A stretch of 15,888 nucleotides of DNA, from assembly GCA_937877675.1 (NCBI GenBank), contig CALEIS010000165.1, positions 1-15,888 on the forward strand. Direction: 5' to 3'. Both the position numbers and the translations under genes were made by a program. This stretch comes from an uncultured Clostridia bacterium (GTDB lineage: Bacteria; Bacillota; Clostridia; Oscillospirales; Acutalibacteraceae). This document shows positions 1 to 7,638 of the stretch, piece after piece. The notes below the pieces were generated by a model. That model was not told where the DNA came from and searched no databases. It saw nothing but the letters and a program-made list of their open reading frames with translations. How positions within the stretch are numbered: position 1 is the stretch's first letter; every line of letters begins with the position of its first letter.

Positions 1-1761
1 GAGGTAAGTCGAGCAAAGGATATGCTTGTTTCACCTAGTGAATTTTTATCTCTTGGTAGTGGTAATTATCGAGAAAAACAAATAGGTGAGTGCTATGTGA
101 AATATCAACAGTTGCTTAAAAATGCTGATGCAATGGATTTTGATGATATTATATTCAATACAGTTAAGTTGCTTGAAAATAATGAAGATGTGAGGGAATA
201 TTATCAGAACAAGTTTAGATATGTTCTTGTTGACGAGTATCAAGACACTAACCATGCACAATTTATGCTTACAAAGCTTCTGTCTGAAGGTTATAACAAT
301 ATTTGTGTTGTCGGTGATGACGACCAAAGTATTTACAAATTTCGTGGTGCAACTATCGAGAATATTTTAAGTTTTGAAAAGAACTTTAGAAATGCTCAAG
401 TAATTAGACTTGAAGAGAATTATCGTTCAACACAAAACATTCTTGATGGTGCAAATGCAGTTATTTCAAATAATGAACAGCGTAAAGGAAAAAATCTTTG
501 GACATCAAATGGTAAAGGTGACAAGATTATCCTTAATACTCTTGAAGATGAGTATGGAGAAGCTAAATTTATTGCTGATGAAATTATGAAAACAATGGGT
601 GCAACGGGCAAGTTTAGTGATTTTGCTATTCTTTACAGAATGAACTCAATGTCAAACTCTATTGAACGTTCATTAGTAAGAAGTGGTATTCCATATCGCA
701 TTATTGGAGGCCACAAATTCTACGACCGTATGGAAATCAAAGATGCATTAGCATATCTTTCTGTTATAGCAAACCATGGTGACAATCTTCGTCTTGAGAG
801 AATTATAAATGTTCCCAAAAGGGGAATTGGTGCAACAACTATTAATGCTGCAAAAGAAATTTCAGCAACCTTGGGCATCAGTTTATTTGATGTTTTTAAG
901 TCTGCTGATGAGTATGAGAAGCTTAAACGTAGTGCACCTAAATTACAAGAGTTTACATCTATGATAGAAGGTTTCACATCTCTTTTAACTCATGAATCAT
1001 TATCTTCAGTTTTTGTTTCATTACTTGACGAAACAGGTTATAAAGCCATGACTATGGCTGATAAAGAAAAGGGTGAGGAAAGACTTCAAAACTTAGATGA
1101 ATTAAATAATAACCTTGTCAGATTTAAAGAAGAAAATCCAGAAGGTGATTTATCTGATTTCCTTGAAGAAGTTGCTCTCTTAACGGATATTGACAACTAT
1201 AATGCGGATGCTGATACAGTTGTTTTAATGACACTTCATTCTTCCAAAGGTCTTGAATTTCCGGTTGTTTTCATTCCCGGTATGGAAGAGGGTGTTTTCC
1301 CAGGTATGCAGTCATTGTACGATTCATTTGAGATAGAAGAAGAAAGACGTTTAGCATATGTTGGCATAACAAGAGCGAAGAAAAAACTTTATTTATTAAA
1401 TACACGCTCAAGAATGATTTTTGGTTCAACTAAATACAACAGACCATCAAGATTCTTAGAAGAATTGCCAAAAGATTGTTGTGAAACTTTAGTTAAACCA
1501 AGACAACCTATTCAAAATAAAACAGTACAAACTCAGAATAGTAAACCAATATCTCACGGATTTGGCACTAACTTTAATTCGACCAAAAAACAAAACGATA
1601 ATTCGTTTATTGTTGGTGAGCAGGTGGTACATAGAGTTTTTGGTAAAGGAATGGTTGTTTCATTACGTCCAATGGGAAATGATGTTCTCATGGAGATTGC
1701 TTTTGAAAAAGTAGGCACTAAAAAGATTATGGCAAACATGGGTGCTGTTAAAAAGGCGTAA
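1..1761 (+). CDS. pcrA: ATP-dependent DNA helicase PcrA/UvrD, 5'-truncated by window
   Basis: This is the 3' part of a superfamily 1A helicase gene. The reading frame is open from base 1, so the true start lies upstream and the ATG at 22 is internal. About 586 residues are visible, against roughly 740 for a full PcrA, so the Walker A region is missing. Visible motifs in order are II (VDEYQDTN, nt 229-252), III (VGDDDQSIYKFRGA), IV (EENYRST), V (LHSSKGLEFPVVF) and VI (RRLAYVGITRAKKKLYL). The last 50 or so residues (GEQVVHRVFGKG to the end) form the Tudor-like tail which in Firmicute PcrA contacts RNA polymerase. The family unwinds DNA 3' to 5' in repair and replication and strips proteins from DNA. 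No frameshift is seen, and the gene ends directly at a hairpin terminator. UvrD versus PcrA is only a naming matter; PcrA is the usual name in Gram-positives. Confidence 0.96.
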   Translation, partial: EVSRAKDMLVSPSEFLSLGSGNYREKQIGECYVKYQQLLKNADAMDFDDIIFNTVKLLENNEDVREYYQNKFRYVLVDEYQDTNHAQFMLTKLLSEGYNNICVVGDDDQSIYKFRGATIENILSFEKNFRNAQVIRLEENYRSTQNILDGANAVISNNEQRKGKNLWTSNGKGDKIILNTLEDEYGEAKFIADEIMKTMGATGKFSDFAILYRMNSMSNSIERSLVRSGIPYRIIGGHKFYDRMEIKDALAYLSVIANHGDNLRLERIINVPKRGIGATTINAAKEISATLGISLFDVFKSADEYEKLKRSAPKLQEFTSMIEGFTSLLTHESLSSVFVSLLDETGYKAMTMADKEKGEERLQNLDELNNNLVRFKEENPEGDLSDFLEEVALLTDIDNYNADADTVVLMTLHSSKGLEFPVVFIPGMEEGVFPGMQSLYDSFEIEEERRLAYVGITRAKKKLYLLNTRSRMIFGSTKYNRPSRFLEELPKDCCETLVKPRQPIQNKTVQTQNSKPISHGFGTNFNSTKKQNDNSFIVGEQVVHRVFGKGMVVSLRPMGNDVLMEIAFEKVGTKKIMANMGAVKKA

Positions 1762-1787
1762 AAAAAGAGGTCATTGACCTCTTTTTT
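1761..1787. terminator. Bidirectional intrinsic terminator between pcrA and rodA
   Basis: A 12-bp perfect stem (arms 1761-1772 and 1776-1787, core GAGGTC/GACCTC) has a 3-base ATT loop. It is flanked by A6 on one side and T6 on the other, so it can terminate in both directions. The last base of the pcrA stop codon is the first base of the stem. The minus-strand rodA stop (1786-1788) overlaps the other arm, so one hairpin serves both convergent genes with almost no spacer. Confidence 0.9.
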
Positions 1788-2973
1788 ATATGTCTGAAAA
1801 TGGATTGTAGATATTTGATTGACTAACGTGAATTGGGTCACGTTGTTGATTATATCTATAAAAACTCAATATAAGACCTATTGCAAAATAGATGCAGAGA
1901 TTAGATGAACCACCGGCGCTGAAAAATGGTAATGTAATACCAATAACCGGAAATATCATAAGACACATCCCAATGTTAATGATAACTTGTCCAGCAATCA
2001 TAGCAGCAACACCACAACACATTATTTTGGTATTACCAATTTTGTCGTGTCTTCCTGTTCTAATGATTCTAATAACAATTGCAGTCAACAATAACAATGC
2101 TAAGATGCATCCTATTAGACCAAGTTCTTCTCCGATAACTGCAAAAATCATATCGTTTTCGCTTTCAGGTATTGCATTTGGAATTTGTGTAAGTGAACCT
2201 TTAAATAGTCCTTGACCTGTAATTCCACCGCCACCTATTGCTACAAGACCACGTTCCTGCTGATAAATTATATCAGGATATAATTCAGGATTAATCAATG
2301 CCAAAAATCTATCTTTTTGTATTTTATCAAAAACAAAAATCCATACAAGTGGGAGAGATGCTAAAAGCATTAAACCTCCACCTAAAAAGTATCCCCAATG
2401 TAATCCTGACAGGAATAACATGACAAAGGTAATTATCATAAATACTAATGCAGAACCCATATCACCAGAAATAATAACAAGTCCAATTGGTATGAGTGCG
2501 TGAATTAATAATTGAATAATTGAAAATGGGTGATTAATTTTGGATTTTAGTTTTTCAATATGTACACCAAATGTTATTATATATCCTATTTTAACAATTT
2601 CAGATGGTTGAAAGAAAATTCCTGTATTACCTATTTTTAGCCATGTTTTAGCATCTGGACGTTCTGCAGGACCAACACCAAAGAGTAGGGTAATTATCAT
2701 TATTCCAATACAAAACAGGCCAATAAGTGGAGAAATTCGTATTATGAATTCATAATCTATAAGAGAAATAATGAGTGAAATTATTATACCCAAACAAACC
2801 GCAAGAGCCATAACAATAAAGTCACGTGTATAACGTTCACCGTCAGAAAGACTCCAATGTGTAGCACTAAGCACTGAAATACAACCAAAAGCAGATGCAA
2901 TCATACATAATAAAAGCAAAATTTTGTCAGTTTCTTTTATGAAGTTTTTTATGCTTTTAAATACTTTCTTCAT
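1786..2973 (-). CDS. rodA: RodA/FtsW/SpoVE-family (SEDS) peptidoglycan glycosyltransferase
   Basis: The 395-residue polytopic membrane protein has about ten hydrophobic segments from residue 18 to 371. SEDS motifs are present: WLKIG then FQPSE (121-125), PESENDMIFAVIGEELG (269-285) with the conserved catalytic-type Asp at 274, and GITLPFFSAGGSSN (345-358). SEDS proteins polymerise lipid II glycan strands at the outer membrane face, paired with a class B PBP; none is encoded in this window. The gene starts at an ATG that overlaps the stop of the upstream glycosidase gene (ATGA), with a site AAGGA 9 bases before it, so translation is probably coupled. The N-terminus is short and lacks the long tails of some FtsW proteins. 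RodA is preferred over FtsW/SpoVE mainly by general similarity and the nearby MreB-like gene; the paralogue choice is uncertain while the family is not. Confidence 0.88.
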   Translation of the reverse strand: MKKVFKSIKNFIKETDKILLLLCMIASAFGCISVLSATHWSLSDGERYTRDFIVMALAVCLGIIISLIISLIDYEFIIRISPLIGLFCIGIMIITLLFGVGPAERPDAKTWLKIGNTGIFFQPSEIVKIGYIITFGVHIEKLKSKINHPFSIIQLLIHALIPIGLVIISGDMGSALVFMIITFVMLFLSGLHWGYFLGGGLMLLASLPLVWIFVFDKIQKDRFLALINPELYPDIIYQQERGLVAIGGGGITGQGLFKGSLTQIPNAIPESENDMIFAVIGEELGLIGCILALLLLTAIVIRIIRTGRHDKIGNTKIMCCGVAAMIAGQVIINIGMCLMIFPVIGITLPFFSAGGSSNLCIYFAIGLILSFYRYNQQRDPIHVSQSNIYNPFSDI

Positions 2974-4607
2974 TTTATATTTTCCTTAATTTTTTTATTG
3001 ATGTTTTCACGGGTAGTTAGCAACCATTCGTTTGAATGTGGATAATTGCTAAATGATAACATATGTTTTCCATTTTCTTCTATAACATCTAAGCAAGTTT
3101 TTTTATTTGTCAATTTTTCAAGTGCATTAAGTGCAGCCATATCCTGAAGAGCATCATAAAACACCATCAAACGAATTGAAGGTAAAGCAGTACCGTCTTT
3201 TGAAGGATAAACAACATAGCAATCACCCGAAGGGAATTTTCCACCAGCATCACTTACTTTGTATGGGTCAATTAGTTCTTTTGATAACTGTGAATAGTAG
3301 AAATTATATCCCCAATGTAAAAAACCAGTGATATTAAACTTATATAATTGATAACCAAGCACTCGGTTTCGTAATGATTCATTACAGAAGAATCGGTTTG
3401 AAACATTCTTTTTGTGTTGAGCACTACAGTAGTAAGTCCAAAGGTTGTCACATTTATCTAGGAATTTATCAATATGGTCATTAGATGGAATTGGTGATGA
3501 AACTATACCTAATTTATGAAACAATGGGTCGGATAAAGCATCAACGATTTTGTATCCTTTATATAATTTATGTATTAATCTTGATGCTTTTGAATAAGTG
3601 ATTATCATTGAAAAATTAGGCTCATCACTAACATGTATTAACACATTATCCTTTAAATGGTTTTGCTCAAGATATTTCTTGAATTCAACTGAGAAATCTG
3701 TGAGAAATTTTCTATATTCTTTGGAAGCTGCTTTTGTTTCCCAACCAAAAATTTTCTTGTATTCTCCATCAACTGTTGCCATAATTTTTGGAGCATGACG
3801 AGCACCCCATTGGGTGTAAAAATGTGACATTTCAAAATGAGTAATACCACATTTCTGTGCAATATCTATCCATTTTGAAAGTTTATCAAAATTAAATGTA
3901 TATTCATTATTCTTTTTTGTTACATCAACCAACTGTACAGTTGGTCTTTCTTTACCAACTTCAGTGTCAAGTGGGGGAGTGAATAATGGGGTTAAAACAC
4001 AATTCATACCGTATTCATTTGCTGTTTTTAGGAAGTTTTCTGTTATTCTCCAATATTCATCTGAAAAAACATCGATGTTATAATATGACATCAAACAATC
4101 TGTGTGAAACCAATTAGTATATACAAAATTTTTGAAATCTAAATCATGATTGATAATTTCTACCTGGATTATTTTTTTGCATAATACTTCATTGTTTGAT
4201 AAAACAACAATTTCAACATCATTTTCTCCGATTGTATTTTCGTCTGCATTTATCTCAACCCAAAATACATTTATACCTTCTTCGAAAGAAATCATTCCGT
4301 CGTTTTCAATCAAAAGGTCAGGGTAATACTTATCATCTGAAAATCTATAATAATCATCGGCATTCTGATACATAGGAAAATCAGATTTGATATGTTCAAC
4401 AAAGTATAATTTATTATTGATAGTCGAGTTGATATCTATATATCCAAGAAATCTTTCCTTAGTTTCAACTATGATTTGAAAAGATTTTTTTTCATTTCGC
4501 AATAATGAAAAATTTGATATTTCGTTTTGCACAAGGGAATCATTGTGATATATCTTTTCTAAAGAAGAGATAATCTTAAGAGAAATATTTGTGTTAATAA
4601 AAATCAC
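2970..4607 (-). CDS. Glycoside hydrolase 123-like (DUF4091) protein, cytoplasmic
   Basis: The 545-codon frame matches the GH123/DUF4091 catalytic family. An N-terminal beta-rich domain (about 1-155) precedes a TIM-barrel-like domain. Diagnostic segments are HVSDEP (325-330), whose Asp328-Glu329 pair matches the substrate-assisted catalytic pair of GH123 beta-N-acetylgalactosaminidases, NLWTYYC (388-394), LGYQLYKFNITGFLHWGYN (417-435), GDCYVVYPSKDG (461-472) and PSIRLMVFYDALQDM (476-490). There is no signal peptide or membrane segment, so it probably acts in the cytoplasm. The actual substrate is unknown. The start is odd: the GTG at 4607 lies inside the ribosome site GAGGTGAT, so it cannot easily be the initiation codon. 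The first ATG is at codon 79, inside the N-terminal domain. The best-spaced in-frame codon is ATT at 4598. The gene's stop overlaps the rodA start by 4 bases. Confidence 0.87.
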   Translation of the reverse strand: MIFINTNISLKIISSLEKIYHNDSLVQNEISNFSLLRNEKKSFQIIVETKERFLGYIDINSTINNKLYFVEHIKSDFPMYQNADDYYRFSDDKYYPDLLIENDGMISFEEGINVFWVEINADENTIGENDVEIVVLSNNEVLCKKIIQVEIINHDLDFKNFVYTNWFHTDCLMSYYNIDVFSDEYWRITENFLKTANEYGMNCVLTPLFTPPLDTEVGKERPTVQLVDVTKKNNEYTFNFDKLSKWIDIAQKCGITHFEMSHFYTQWGARHAPKIMATVDGEYKKIFGWETKAASKEYRKFLTDFSVEFKKYLEQNHLKDNVLIHVSDEPNFSMIITYSKASRLIHKLYKGYKIVDALSDPLFHKLGIVSSPIPSNDHIDKFLDKCDNLWTYYCSAQHKKNVSNRFFCNESLRNRVLGYQLYKFNITGFLHWGYNFYYSQLSKELIDPYKVSDAGGKFPSGDCYVVYPSKDGTALPSIRLMVFYDALQDMAALNALEKLTNKKTCLDVIEENGKHMLSFSNYPHSNEWLLTTRENINKKIKENIK

Positions 4608-4626
4608 CTCAAATCGTAATATATAA

Positions 4627-4655
4627 ATTTTAGAACAATTTTATTAATTTGTAAA
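4627..4655 (-). promoter_or_regulatory. Sigma-A-type promoter for the GH123-like gene and rodA
   Basis: On the minus strand there is TTTACA (4650-4655), a 17-base spacer and TAAAAT (4627-4632). Each box matches the vegetative consensus at 5 of 6 positions. It lies about 20 bases before the ribosome site of the GH123-like gene, the only sensible place for this operon's promoter. Confidence 0.7.
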
Positions 4656-4659
4656 GTAA

Positions 4660-4687
4660 TTTACACATTTTACTGTAGTTTTATATT
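4660..4687 (+). promoter_or_regulatory. Sigma-A-type promoter for the typA operon
   Basis: TTTACA (4660-4665), a 16-base spacer and TATATT (4682-4687) face away from the minus-strand promoter. The two -35 boxes form a perfect inverted repeat, TGTAAA-GTAA-TTTACA (4650-4665). A second possible promoter, TTGCAG (4686-4691) and TAAAAT (4709-4714) with 17-base spacing, has a poorer -35 box. Confidence 0.6.
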
Positions 4688-4745
4688 GCAGAATGAATTT
4701 TAAAGTGTTAAAATTAGATGATAAGTATATTTTGAAGGTGATATA

Positions 4746-6566
4746 TTGAATTTAAGAGAAAATGTTAGAAATATAGCCATAATTGCACACGTTGACCATG
4801 GTAAAACAACATTAGTTGATGAATTGTTGAAGCAAAGTGGTATATTCAGAAGTAATGAAGTTGTTCAAGACCGAGTTATGGACTCAAATGACCTTGAAAG
4901 AGAAAGAGGTATCACGATTCTTTCAAAGAATACTTCAGTACAGTATAAAGATGTAAAGATTAATATTGTAGATACTCCTGGACATGCTGATTTTGGTGGT
5001 GAAGTTGAACGAATTTTGACAATGGTTGACGGTGTGTTACTTTTGGTTGATGCATTTGAAGGTTGTATGCCACAGACTAGATTTGTTCTTAAAAAGGCAC
5101 TTGGTTTAAATAAGAAAGTTGTTGTGGTTGTTAATAAGATAGACCGTCCGGGTGCTCGACCAGATGAAGTAATAGATGAAGTACTTGATTTGTTTATTGA
5201 ATTAGGTGCAAGTGACGAACAAATAGAATTTCCTGTTATTTATGCTTCCGGAAGAGATGGATATTCTTCTTTTGACCCAAGTGTACGAAGTGGAGATATG
5301 CGTCCGTTGTTTGATGCAATTATAGATAATATTGATGCACCAAAAGGAGAGGTTGATGAACCGCTTCAGGTTTTATTCTCAAGCCTTGATTATGATGATT
5401 ATGTTGGTAGAATTGGTGTTGGTAGAGTAGAACGTGGTACTATAAAGAGAAATGATAATTTAGTGCTTTGTAAAACAGATGGTAGTGAACAAAATGTTAA
5501 AATTTCACGTTTGTACCAATTTGAAGGCCTGAAAAGAGTTGAAGTTGATAGTGCAGCTGCTGGTGATATCATTTGTATATCAGGTATTGCAGAGTTGAAT
5601 ATAGGTGAAACTCTTTGTTCTCCTGAATGTATTGAGCCATTACCTTTCATTAAAATTGATGAACCAACAATTTCAATGAACTTCATAGTAAATGATAGTC
5701 CTTTTGCAGGTAGAGAAGGAAAATTTGTAACTTCACGTAATCTTCGTGATAGATTATTTAAAGAAGTCGAAACAAATGTTAGTATGCGAGTTGAAGAAAC
5801 AGAATCAACTGATACTTTCAAAGTTTCAGGACGAGGAGAGTTACATCTTTCAATTTTAATTGAAACAATGCGTCGTCAGGGATATGAGTTTCAGGTTTCT
5901 AGACCAAAGGTTATTACAAAAGTTGAGAATGGTGTTTTATTAGAACCTATGGAATTGCTTATTGTAGAAGTTCCTGAGGAATATGTCGGTGCAGTAATGA
6001 TGAAAATTGGTGCACGTCGTGGTGAACTTGAAAATATGGGTTCACGTGATGGAGGGGCTACACATCTTGAATTTAGAATTCCTGCACGTGGTCTTATTGG
6101 TTATCGTTCAGAGTTTATGACTGATACTAACGGAAATGGTATTATGAACAATCTTTTTGCTGGATATGAACCATATAAAGGTGATATTGAAACAAGAGAA
6201 AGAGGTTCAATCGTTGCTCATGAAACTGGTGAGAGTACAGCCTATGGATTATTTAATACTCAAGACAGAGGCAGATTGTTTATTGGGCCAGGCGTACCTG
6301 TTTACGAAGGTATGATTGTTGGTGAATGCTCAAAAAATGAGGATTTGACATGTAATATTTGCAAGACTAAACATCTTACAAATACTCGTGCATCCGGTTC
6401 TGACGATGCTTTAAGACTAATCCCACATACAGTGTTAAGCCTTGAGCAATCAATGGAATTCATAAAGGATGATGAATTGATGGAAGTAACTCCTATCAAC
6501 ATCAGATTAAGAAAAACAATTTTATCTAAAGATTTAAGATTGAAACAGCAATTTAAGAAAAATTGA
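4746..6566 (+). CDS. typA: Ribosome-associated GTPase TypA/BipA
   Basis: The 606-residue length is normal for TypA. The G-domain motifs are AHVDHGKTT (G1), RGITI (G2), DTPGHADFGGEVER (G3) and NKID (G4). They are followed by an EF-G-like domain II, the alpha/beta domains III and V (SGRGELHLSILIETMRRQGYEFQ) and the TypA-specific C-terminal domain (for example GYRSEFMTDTNGNGIMNN and NICKTKHLTNTR). The GTPase binds the ribosome where EF-G binds and helps 50S assembly and growth under stress or cold. The start codon is TTG at 4746, 3 bases after the ribosome site AAGGTGAT; the peptide begins MNLRENVRNIAIIAHVDHGKTT, typical for the family. It is the first gene of an apparent three-gene operon, with the next gene 21 bases downstream. 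Confidence 0.98.
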   Translation: MNLRENVRNIAIIAHVDHGKTTLVDELLKQSGIFRSNEVVQDRVMDSNDLERERGITILSKNTSVQYKDVKINIVDTPGHADFGGEVERILTMVDGVLLLVDAFEGCMPQTRFVLKKALGLNKKVVVVVNKIDRPGARPDEVIDEVLDLFIELGASDEQIEFPVIYASGRDGYSSFDPSVRSGDMRPLFDAIIDNIDAPKGEVDEPLQVLFSSLDYDDYVGRIGVGRVERGTIKRNDNLVLCKTDGSEQNVKISRLYQFEGLKRVEVDSAAAGDIICISGIAELNIGETLCSPECIEPLPFIKIDEPTISMNFIVNDSPFAGREGKFVTSRNLRDRLFKEVETNVSMRVEETESTDTFKVSGRGELHLSILIETMRRQGYEFQVSRPKVITKVENGVLLEPMELLIVEVPEEYVGAVMMKIGARRGELENMGSRDGGATHLEFRIPARGLIGYRSEFMTDTNGNGIMNNLFAGYEPYKGDIETRERGSIVAHETGESTAYGLFNTQDRGRLFIGPGVPVYEGMIVGECSKNEDLTCNICKTKHLTNTRASGSDDALRLIPHTVLSLEQSMEFIKDDELMEVTPINIRLRKTILSKDLRLKQQFKKN

Positions 6567-6570
6567 TATT

Positions 6571-6584
6571 AGAAAGGAGATGAT
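6571..6584 (+). promoter_or_regulatory. Exceptionally strong ribosome binding site before the MreB-like gene
   Basis: AGAAAGGAGATGAT matches 13 of 14 bases of the full complement of the 16S rRNA 3' end and sits 3 bases before the ATG at 6588. Other genes here use shorter sites, so this gene may be translated well above typA from the same message. Confidence 0.75.
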
Positions 6585-6587
6585 ACC

Positions 6588-7634
6588 ATGAAAGGGATGA
6601 AAATTGGAATTGACTTTGGTTCTTCATCATTAAAAATTTATGCAGAAGGTAAAGGCATTGTTATTGATGAACCTGCAGTTGTCGCAATAGATAATACTAC
6701 TGGAAATCCTATTGCTTTTGGAAAAGTAGCAGACAAGGTTGATGGTAGATGTGTTGATGACATAGTCATTTCAAAAGTAATTCGTAATGGTGTTATCTCT
6801 GATTTCGTAATGGCTGAAAGAATGCTAAGATATTATTTGCAACGTGTTTGTGGTAATAGAATTTATAAGCCAAATGTTATTGCTGCATTGCCATGTAATA
6901 TCTCTAATCTTGAAAAAAAGGTATTTCATGATGTTATTAATTTGGCTGGAGCGGGAAGAGTTTGTATGGTTGAGGGAATTCTTGCTTCTGCAATTGGATG
7001 TGGAATACCAACAGACAAAAAGGAAAAAAGGTTAGTTTTAGACATTGGACACCATATAACGGAATATGCCGTCGTATCTATGGGTGAGGTTGTAACAAGT
7101 GGTACAATAAGGCAGGGTAGTGATAAAATAGATAAAATCATTATCAATCATTTAAAAAAAGATAGAGATATTCTAATTGGGCCACATACAGCTAGAGAAA
7201 TTAAGAACAAAATTGTCTCTGCTAGTCCACGAAATTGTGAAATCGCTTTGTTTGCTTCTGGTAAAAGTTATCTTGATAATATGCCAATTTCATTTGAGAT
7301 AACATCAACTGAACTTTTTCCTTATGTTGATGAGCAAATTAATAATATAGTAAATGAAATTACCAATAATATTTTACAAATTCCACAGGAAATATTTGAT
7401 GAGGTAAACAAATTTGATGTTATGATTTGTGGTGGCGGCGCCTTAACATTTGATATTGCCAAACGGATTTCAAATAGCTTAGATATGAGATGCAGTGTAG
7501 TTGAAGAACCGAGATTTGTTAAAATAAATGGTTTGGGAAGTCTTGTATCTAACAAAGAATTGTTATATAATAATGGATATCGATTCATCTTTAAGGATGA
7601 AATTGACGATAGAATGAAAAAAAAGGGAGTGTAG
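6588..7634 (+). CDS. Divergent MreB-like actin-family protein with degenerate ATPase motifs
   Basis: The 348-residue protein has MreB length and order throughout: phosphate-1 loop (IDFGSSSLKIY, 8-18), GKGIVIDEPAVVAID (21-35), NGVISDF (67-73), LPCNISNLEKK (101-111), phosphate-2 loop (LDIGHHITEYAVV, 151-163), GSDKID (177-182), IGPHTAREIK (197-206) and the adenosine loop (MICGGGALTFDIAKRIS, 279-295). MreB forms ATP-dependent membrane filaments that guide side-wall synthesis. Two places differ from classical MreB. The phosphate-2 Gly-Gly after DIG is His-His (154-155), and the EEP segment that carries the hydrolytic Glu reads VEGIL (128-132), so only the first Glu remains. This looks like a paralogue with altered or lost ATP hydrolysis rather than the main MreB. 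There is no obvious N-terminal amphipathic helix. It lies between typA and a secreted hydrolase gene, 4 bases before the latter. FtsA, DnaK and ParM are worse fits. Confidence 0.85.
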   Translation: MKGMKIGIDFGSSSLKIYAEGKGIVIDEPAVVAIDNTTGNPIAFGKVADKVDGRCVDDIVISKVIRNGVISDFVMAERMLRYYLQRVCGNRIYKPNVIAALPCNISNLEKKVFHDVINLAGAGRVCMVEGILASAIGCGIPTDKKEKRLVLDIGHHITEYAVVSMGEVVTSGTIRQGSDKIDKIIINHLKKDRDILIGPHTAREIKNKIVSASPRNCEIALFASGKSYLDNMPISFEITSTELFPYVDEQINNIVNEITNNILQIPQEIFDEVNKFDVMICGGGALTFDIAKRISNSLDMRCSVVEEPRFVKINGLGSLVSNKELLYNNGYRFIFKDEIDDRMKKKGV

Positions 7635-7638
7635 TATT

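Noticed and set aside
5399..5821. 140-codon open frame on the minus strand
   Set aside because: It is antisense to the well-conserved typA sequence, with no recognisable motif or start signal.
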